NCBI GenBank assembly: GCA_963693315.1
Contig: OY856186.1
Span: forward strand, 74,749,475 to 74,813,474
Source of the DNA: Diogma glabrata
Taxonomy: Eukaryota > Arthropoda > Insecta > Diptera > Cylindrotomidae
Direction of reading: 5' to 3'
DNA length: 64,000 bases
Shown: positions 57,359 through 64,000 of the stretch, piece after piece
Position numbering within the stretch: the stretch's first letter is position 1
How the letters are laid out: each line of letters begins with the position of its first letter
Program-made: the position numbers and the translations under genes
The notes under the pieces: generated by a model
Database searches by the model: none
What the model saw: the letters and a program-made list of their open reading frames with translations, nothing else
What the model was told of the DNA's origin: nothing

Positions 57359-60300
57359 ATGGCAGTACAACCAAAAAAAAATAAGTCTGCAAGTGGTAAA
57401 GCAAATTTGCGCAATCCACCCGCCCATAAAGCGGCATGTCCACGGAATTTGCAGGGACAAAACATATATGAATCAATAAAAAATTTTAAAATACATGTTC
57501 AAAACATCTGCGGATTGAACGCTAACCATGAGCACGTGCAACATCATCTTGAGCACGACAAACCGGACATTCTATTCCTTACAGAAACACAAGTTTCTGA
57601 AAATTTTCTCTTTATAGAATCGCTTAATTCCAAATATAGGCTCGAATCAGCTTTCAAACTCCATCAGGGCGTATGCGCATTCATTCATGAGAGTGTTGCG
57701 TACACGCGCTTTCCAAATTTTGAACTACACGGTGACGGCTTCAATACAATGGTTTTAAAGATTTGTCTTCCAGAAATGACTTTTTTTACAATAGCTTTAT
57801 ACCGGTCTATTTTTTACAATAGCTTTATACCCAAACTTTTTTAATATACTGACAAAAATTGTGGACGAGATTAGAGCAAAGTCCCCTAATTGTGAAGTTA
57901 TCGTTACCGGTGACTTCAACGTCCACAACAAATCATGGTTGGAATTCTCCAAATTGACCGACGATGTTGACAATAGTGGAAAACTGGCAGAAATTTTTGC
58001 CGCGTCTCAGGGCCTATTCCAAATTGTTCAAAGCCCGACTTTCACTCCCCGTAATGGCGGTGATAATAGTTTTCTTTTAGATCTCTATCTTACCACAATG
58101 CCAGATATTACGAGTGTCGATGTCGCGAAAGGTAGTATTGGAAATTCTGATCATTATTTAATCTTATCAGTTATCAAAACTGATTTACTTAAAACTACAG
58201 CTTCCAAACCCCGTAAAATATTTCACTACTCAAAAATGGATAAGAGTGGTCTTCAAAATTTTTTCCATGGTTTCCCTTTCGACCGTCATTGTTTTTACAC
58301 TGACAATGTAAATGTTTCTGCTCAAAACTTTACAGAAACCATCCAATTTGCTATCAATAAATTTGTCCCTTTCTCCATTGTAAAACCCAAACAAAAATAC
58401 TTGTATTCGAAAGCTGCCAAAACGGCACTTAGAAAAACACGTAGATCATTTAATATATGGCTTCATAACAAAACTTACGGTAATCGATCCCAATATCTAA
58501 AGGCCAACAAAATATCTAATCAGATTATCTCAAACGAAAAGTTCGAAATTGACAGAGCGAAAGCCTCAAAACTTACGTCTATGTCTGTTTCTGACAAGAG
58601 TTTCTACAGTGCCATTAATTCTTTAAATTCTGGTACAAAATTTTCTGTTCCCCCTATTATTGATGGTTATTTAATCGTCAATGATTCCGCAAGAAAAGCT
58701 AACTTGTTCGCTAAACGCTTTGCTCTGAACTCCACTGTTTTGGAAACTCCTAAAGAAATACCCCAAATCCAGTCTTCAGGAGTTAATATGAATGAACTTC
58801 ACTTCAAACCCAAAATAGTCGCTAAACTTTTAAAGGGGCTAAACATCAACAAAGCATCAGGAATGGACAATATTCCACCCATTATTTTAAAAACCTTTTC
58901 CAAAGAACTTGCACCAACTTTAACTAAAATATTCTACTAATCCTACAAATCTGGTATATTTCCCTCGTGCTGGAAGTTCGCAAATGTTCAGCCCGTCCCC
59001 AAAAAGGGACCAAAATCCGATATATCAAATTATAGGCCAATAGCTTTACTATCGGTCCTATCCAAAGTCTATGAGCATTATATTAATACACATATTTCAA
59101 AATTTCTGGAAGAAAATCATTTAATATCCGACAGCGAATACGGTTTTCGAAACAAAAGATCAACCACCGATCTATAGAACTATGTAGCACATTGTTGAAA
59201 CAGCATACTTGATAAAGGTGGTGAAACATACGTTATCGCTTTAGACATCTCCAAGGCATTCGATCGAGTCTGGTATGCCAACTTAATCAACAAGCTCGTT
59301 GCGTACGGTTTTCATCCCACTGTTGTGAAGCTGATTCAAAATTTTCTATCCAACCGATACATTTCGGTAACCTTAGACGGATTTTCTCCTGAGTCTAAAC
59401 TAATTAACGCTGGTGTACCCCAAGGCTCAGTATTGTCCCCAACCCTATTTTTGATTTATATCAACGAATTGTTGAAAATCACCAGTAAACCAATAAATAG
59501 TTTTGCAGATGATAGTACTCTGCACAAGTCGTTCGAGTCCCTTCCTTCAAAAGGTAAAATGCACGAACGAATTAATCCTGCCGGAGAGACGCTGCCATAA
59601 ACGTGAACAAAGATCTGAATAAAGTCGCCGACTGGGGTGACCAAAACCTTGTCAATTTCAACTCTACCAAAACACAGCTGTTGATTGTTTCCAGATCAAA
59701 GACCGAGTTCCCCAAAGATATTTTATTTAGTATGTGTAATGAACCAATAGGTGAATGTAAAAACATTCGTTTATTGGGTGTCACAGTTTCAAAAGACCTA
59801 CTCTAGAACGATCATGTAATGGCGATGGCAAAAAGTGCGTCTAAAAAACTCGGCCTCCTAAATAGATGCAAAAAATTTTTCACTCCATACCAATTGCTCC
59901 ATGTTTATAAGTCCTATATTCGTCCCTGTATGGAGTACTGCTGTCAAGTTTGGGGTGCTGCCTCTGTTTTCATCTTGGCCCTCTTGGACTCTGTTCAAAA
60001 GCGAGCTATACGAATTGTGGGTGATCGAACTTTGACATCAAAACTTGATTCCCTACAACATCGTCGCACTGTTGCTGACCTCGTTGTTTTTTTACAAATA
60101 TCGTCATCAGCAGTGCTCAGATGAAATCAGCGGCATCATGCCTCAAACTTATTCTTACCCCCGTTCCACTCGACAATCGGCTGCCGCAATCGGTGAAACG
60201 ATAAAGATCCCGCGCTGTCATACAGGCAGATCGCAGAGAGACTTCTTTGTCCGAACTGCATACAAATGGAATAGTTTGCCGGAACACTTAGTCTCAGGTG

Positions 60301-60389
60301 GCTTCAACCCACAGATGTTTAAAAAAAGCGTTAATCTACACCTTAGAACGCCAGTTGTTGTGGGACCCAGGTCTAGACCTAGGTCTTAA
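57359..60389 (+). pseudogene. Non-LTR retrotransposon 2 pol: endonuclease and RT, broken
   Basis: Same protein plan as element 1. Endonuclease: HVQNICGLNANHEHVQ, DILFLTETQVS, then a frame break at 57781-57830 caused by a duplication of TTTTACAATAGCTTTATAC. GDFNVHNKSWLEF and GNSDHYLI follow. A TAA at 58938-58940 stops the frame after LTKIFY. RT continues with SNYRPIALLSVLSKVYE, DISKAFDRVW, AGVPQGSVLSPTLFLIYIN and an intact FADD (SFADDSTLH). Stops occur near 59176 and 59197, a shift near 59555-59585, a TAG at 59804-59806 and another shift near 60090. The C-terminal RPCMEYCCQVWG and FNPQMFKKSVNLHL end at 60389. Start taken at Met 57359; an upstream in-frame Met lies at 57329. At least six lesions make it non-functional, yet the RT catalytic box is preserved, opposite to element 1. 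Confidence 0.88.
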
Positions 60390-60460
60390 AAGGTATTTAT
60401 GTGTTGTTGTGACACATATTCTAAACCCTATTACACAACACATTTTATTAAAAAAAAAAA
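60390..60460 (+). mobile_element. 3' tail and poly(A) of non-LTR element 2
   Basis: A short 3' UTR ends in an A run at 60449-60460 after TTTTATT. It is a Jockey-like terminus. Confidence 0.65.
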
Positions 60461-60800
60461 ATATAAAGGTTTTTTGATTTTCCCATTCTTTCCAGAATTT
60501 TAAAATTATTAGCTGATGATGTTTCTATTACTAACTTAACGATCAGTCATTTTTACGGCAATCCAACGGCGGTCAGTAATAGGTACAGTTGCAAAATGTC
60601 AAGTTGCTACAAAGTAAATTAATTTGTTGCTAAATGATCGTTTATGGTAAATGGAGATGTTTTTTGCTAAGTTTTCTCGATTAATATGCAGGGTTGGGTT
60701 AGAAAACATCAGACAATATTACAATAAATGTCGTTTTTTAAATAAACTGTAATTATGTATTGAGAAGAAGCGTTAGGAAAGCGGTTCACTAAAAAAATGG
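60461..60800. other. No gene recognised
   Basis: AT-rich. Nothing supportable. Confidence 0.5.
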
Positions 60801-60919
60801 CTGGACTAATACGGAAACATGGGTTGGAAAATATTAAGCTGTGTCATAATTAATGTCATTTTCTTAAAAATTTGTAGATATTCAAAAGAAACATTTACGC
60901 TAAAAGGCAATTGCATATT

Positions 60920-61090
60920 AGGAGTCTCATGGATGTGCCTGGTTGCAAAGTTATTTCGAGTTCTATACTCTCCATCGTTTGTTTTAAGTGGACTAAAAAT
61001 AAAGCGTAGGATTTCACGCTCAAAGGCAGTTACATGTGATTCTTGATTTTGTGAAGTGTACCACGTTTGTGTTTCATACAATACCACCTA
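60920..61090 (-). pseudogene. C-terminal RT scrap of another non-LTR element
   Basis: The minus strand reads VLYETQTWYTSQNQESHVTAFE, then REILRFIFSPLKTNDGEYRTRNN. This matches the pattern V-L-Y-G-x-E-T-W..F-E-R-x-(I/V)-L-R-x-I-(F/Y)-G-P..N-G-x-(W/Y)-R-x-R-x-N found just C-terminal of the RT in RTE-type and related insect elements. The conserved Gly and Glu of Y-G-x-E-T-W are changed or missing and no RT precedes it. It is an old fragment unrelated to the elements at 4 and 57 kb. Confidence 0.7.
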
Positions 61091-61785
61091 ATCAATGTCC
61101 TGTATAACTTGAGTTTATTGTTAGCAGATGATCAAAAGGGGGTTTATTTGAGTAGAAAGTGCGATTACCTGCAGTGATTTTAGCCTTTATCTTTTATCTT
61201 TATCTTATCAGTAAATATGCTAGTGTTAAGATAAGCATTGATCGTAAATATTTTGGAATCACTGTTTATCTTAAATAATATATTCAACTTCCTCACTTTA
61301 AACAACTGTTCTTGCTAAACCTAATGCTTTTTGGTATACTTCTGGTATAGCTATTAAACCCATCGTCTCGCTCTCCGCATTTATCAAACATGTTCTTAGA
61401 AACAAAAGTTTATGAACTACACTTGGCTCTATAGTCTTCTAGTATTAGGTTGGGTGGCAGACAGATATACAGTTTTTGTTTATTTAGACTCGTTATTACC
61501 CAACATTTCGAAAAACGCAAAAAGTGAGACGAAAAGTGAGAAATCAAATCTCCCAAAGTTGCTGTTATCTCACTTTGTTCGAATCGGCCTTTCAAAAAAA
61601 TTTCATTTCTTTATTAAATAAAATGAACAATCCATCCAAAACAAAATTTCGAAAATTTAACTTGTTCCTCTTTTTGGGCGAGTTCATTTAACTTCGATTA
61701 ATAAGATTTTTTACAGATTCTTGGCTTGCATAAGTGCTCGCCCTGAAAATGACTTCTTTTATTTTTATAAAAATACTATAAAAAG
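61091..61785. other. No gene recognised
   Basis: AT-rich with short chance ORFs on both strands. Nothing supportable. Confidence 0.5.
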
Positions 61786-61789
61786 TAGC

Positions 61790-61862
61790 CTCCGTCAGGA
61801 ATCGAACCCTTTACACTTGTGCTACAAGAGTAGCTCCTTAATAACTGTGCTAGAACAGAGAC
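61790..61862 (-). mobile_element. tRNA-like sequence (SINE head or tRNA relic), minus strand
   Basis: On the minus strand TAGCACAGTTATTAAGG (A-box-like) is followed by GGGTTCGATTCC, a perfect B box, at A-to-B spacing close to that of a tRNA. The T-stem flanking the TTCGATT loop pairs poorly (AAGGG with CCTGA), and I cannot fold a full cloverleaf, so a working tRNA gene is unlikely. Confidence 0.45.
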
Positions 61863-63097
61863 AAAATGAGGGATGCATTTTTTATTGGATGTTTGGGATA
61901 TTAAGTATTGAAGACAAAGAATTTCAGCAAGATTTTAAAAATTTGTTGCTTCCATCAAATGCAGCTTTAATCATTTTAGTACCAGGATTATTCGGCTCAA
62001 GATCAAGTCTGAGGTACCTAGCTTAGTATCTTCCAATTTAAAAAAAATATGCTTTGTCTATTCGAAGTAGTCAATCTTTTAGATGAATATCCTCAAACGA
62101 CTGATGTTTTTCATTTTGTATAACCACCTCACTTTCGATTTTGAGTTGCAGTGTAGCAATTAAGTAATTCTATTTTTTAAAACGATCGAGAGTACGAAAA
62201 AATGGATTTAAAAAATTCTTCAAATAGTTTCGTTACCTAGTTGCGTTACCACAATATAAAATTATTTTTTTTTCTAATGCTGTATTTGAAAGTTATGATG
62301 AATTGCAATTTGTGCAAATATATATTGCAAAACTAACTTCCTAGTAAATATTAGTCTTGCTTTCGATTGATTGGCAGTTCTTTTGTCTATTTTATAATTA
62401 AGTTTTGTTTAATTAAAAGCCAACATATGTATTTTTTTTTTGTAAACGAAGCGATGCAAAATGCCGTGAACCATTTAAAAGTTTCCATTATTTTTTTCGT
62501 AACATCACATCACATTGTTAATTCCAAAAAAGATTTATTTTAAAAATACAGTTAAACCTGCGAATGTTTAAACGGAAGCCATCGATGAGTTATTTAAGCA
62601 TTGTTAAGCATTTTTATAACATCATTTTAACAAAAATAGTTTGAATATGTTAAAAATAGTGTTGCAAGGAACTTTTTTGGTCCATATTTTAATAATTTGT
62701 TAAAAAGATTCCAATTAAAATTTCAATCGAAATGCAGTCAAATATAGATGTAGGCGATATAGATTTAAAAAATTTGTCTGGATTAAATGTAGTTAATTTA
62801 ATATTGGTCAAACTGGTAGAATATTTAAACAAAAGTTTAATAAACATTTAGTATAATGAAAAAGTAATAATTTAAATTCTACTATTGATAGCAAATTATC
62901 AATCCAATAAAATGCGTTGTTTAGGTCGTATTTATGATGCATATGGATTTGAAACCTCTGAAGAGAGCAAAAACTGAAACTTAAAGTGATTCGATTAAGT
63001 AAGGAAACCACCAAACGGTTTATTCTATATGATTGCAATTTAGCAAAAATTCTCAAAAAGATATAAAATTTAAAAGCAAACTAGATAAAACTCTTAC
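61863..63097. other. Probable intron sequence next to the cadherin exon
   Basis: Begins on the minus strand directly after the splice donor GTAAGAG at 63091-63097. It is AT-rich with no second cadherin exon or other gene. Confidence 0.6.
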
Positions 63098-63098
63098 C
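63091..63098 (-). promoter_or_regulatory. Splice donor of the cadherin exon
   Basis: Minus-strand AAG followed by GTAAGAG. The exon ends after a complete Lys codon (phase 0). It interrupts a strand-specific cadherin frame that would otherwise continue only 13 codons to a stop, so the exon boundary is well supported. Confidence 0.85.
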
Positions 63099-64000
63099 TT
63101 AGTACTAGATGTCCTTGGTACTCCTCCAATTGCAATTGCATACACTTCCACTTCATATGTATCCACACCCGATTCTCGATCTAACTCAGCAGCTGTTGAT
63201 AAAATGCCTAGCTTTGTATCAACATCAAACAAACGATCAACTTGACGTCCATCGCCTGTCACATTTGTCACATAATATTCAATTTCACTAGCAGAACCTA
63301 ATTTTGCTGTTACAGTTAAAATACTTGTACCAGACGGTTCATTTTCATAAACACTACCGAATAAATCACGTGATTCAAACACAGGTCCATTGTTAGTTAA
63401 ACTGCTTGAAATTATTGTAACGTAAGCATCGGAACTTTTTCGTTCACTTTGTACTGCTTCATCGGTTGCCTTAACTGCTAATTTATATCGTGCCTCAGGA
63501 TTTGTTATTGTTCGTCGTAATGAAATAGCACCGTTACTACGATGAAGTTGAAATAGATCAGAGTTCCCGCTCACCATTTCATACGTTACTAATCCATTTG
63601 TGCTTGAATCAAGATCACGTGCAAACACATTCATTATAATTGCACCATCACGTCCGGGTGAAACACGAATATCTTTTAATGGTAATATTGCAGCGTTCAT
63701 TGACACAAATATTGGTGCATTATCATTTATATCCTCAACAATTACTGTTACAATTTTCTCAGCAGATAATTGTTTCTCTGGTGGAAGTGCTTGATCTGTT
63801 GCAACTACGGTTAATCGAAATGTATCAATTGTTTCTCGATCAATTTCACGTAATGTATGAATAACTCCCGTTATTTCATTTATTCCAAAATGTCGTCCAC
63901 CACTAGTACTCGGATCTTGATGTGATATTGCATATGTTACTTTTCCGTTCATGCCAGAATCAGGATCCTCAGCGGTAATAGTTACAATTGGTGTGTTTAT
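63098..64000 (-). CDS. ds-like: Cadherin exon, Dachsous-like (partial, open at the window edge)
   Basis: 301 codons of continuous extracellular cadherin sequence, open at 64000 with no Met required since it continues upstream outside the window. Three repeats are visible. The first (partial) has AEDPDSGMNG, LREIDRET and closes DINDNAPIF. The second has ARDLDSSTNG, VTYEMVSG and KATDEAVQSE and closes with a degenerate TNNGPVFE lacking the DxNDN calcium site. The third opens SGSVYENE? (GSVYENEPSGTS in the sequence) and has LSTAAELDRE. The DxNDN, LDRE and DxD motifs bind calcium between repeats. Cadherins of this giant type act in heterophilic adhesion and planar polarity. The YENEPSGTSILTVTA and RLFDVDTKLGILSTAAELD segments resemble Dachsous, the Fat ligand; Fat or another long cadherin is the alternative. 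No transmembrane part is in this exon. Confidence 0.85.

Noticed and set aside
61790..61862. Functional tRNA gene
   Set aside because: Perfect B box and fair A box, but the T stem and acceptor stem do not pair, so it was listed only as tRNA-like.

Overview
This is AT-rich eukaryotic nuclear DNA, most likely from an insect. Three things support this: a large cadherin exon with a spliceable end, non-LTR retrotransposons of insect type (CR1-like with an FP-type ORF1, and poly(A)-tailed Jockey-like elements), and a degenerate mariner. I cannot name the order. The only host coding sequence I am confident of is one exon of a giant cadherin (Dachsous-like) on the minus strand at 63098-64000, running off the right edge. 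It ends in a splice donor, and I see no further cadherin exon downstream of it. The other 63 kb is therefore either the 5' part of a very long intron or sequence beyond the gene. Almost all of it is transposable elements, relics and simple repeats.

Layout. 1-3.2 kb: a repeat I call F (also found at 50.2-54.0 kb) split by a hAT element (398-1606), then a second hAT (1953-3227) with a BED zinc-finger remnant. 4.0-7.1 kb: a broken poly(A) non-LTR retrotransposon. 8.7 kb: a SINE-like sequence. 9.4-10.8 kb: a CR1-like relic. 15.2-15.85 kb: a broken minus-strand fragment resembling the BLOC-3 subunit HPS1. It abuts a full-length CR1-like element (about 15.86-20.8 kb) whose two ORFs are intact and whose RT keeps YADD. 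22.8-28.8 kb: a foldback, a retrotransposon 3' scrap and a 5'-truncated mariner. 32.16-33.9 kb: a 1.74 kb pentanucleotide array (TAACA)n with tRNA-like heads nearby on both sides.

39.5-45.3 kb is a cluster of inverted repeats: a field of CCTGATC motifs, a 270-bp-arm foldback, and a 1.8 kb palindrome interrupted by a TA-flanked element. It also holds an intact 266-aa minus-strand ORF with a DUF6570-like domain typical of Helitron-type proteins. 46.4-56.7 kb is a nest of elements. Minisatellite stretches in opposite orientation flank an element (D) with subterminal repeats and a second element (E, TIR CACTCAGAGAATT) carrying a decayed multi-exon gene. E contains repeat F, and F contains a third hAT (52202-53507). 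56.9-60.5 kb holds another poly(A) non-LTR element with a GC-richer leader. The hAT at 52 kb contains a piece related to that leader, including a hairpin whose stem shows a compensatory base-pair change.

The three hATs are the clearest structures. Each has an exact 8-bp target-site duplication, starts with TAGGG, carries a piece of hAT transposase, and has its own palindromic subterminal repeat with a CCGG core (ATCCGGAT, TACCGGTA, TCCCGGGA). No protein system outside transposable elements was found. The most unusual material is the nest and the foldback cluster.
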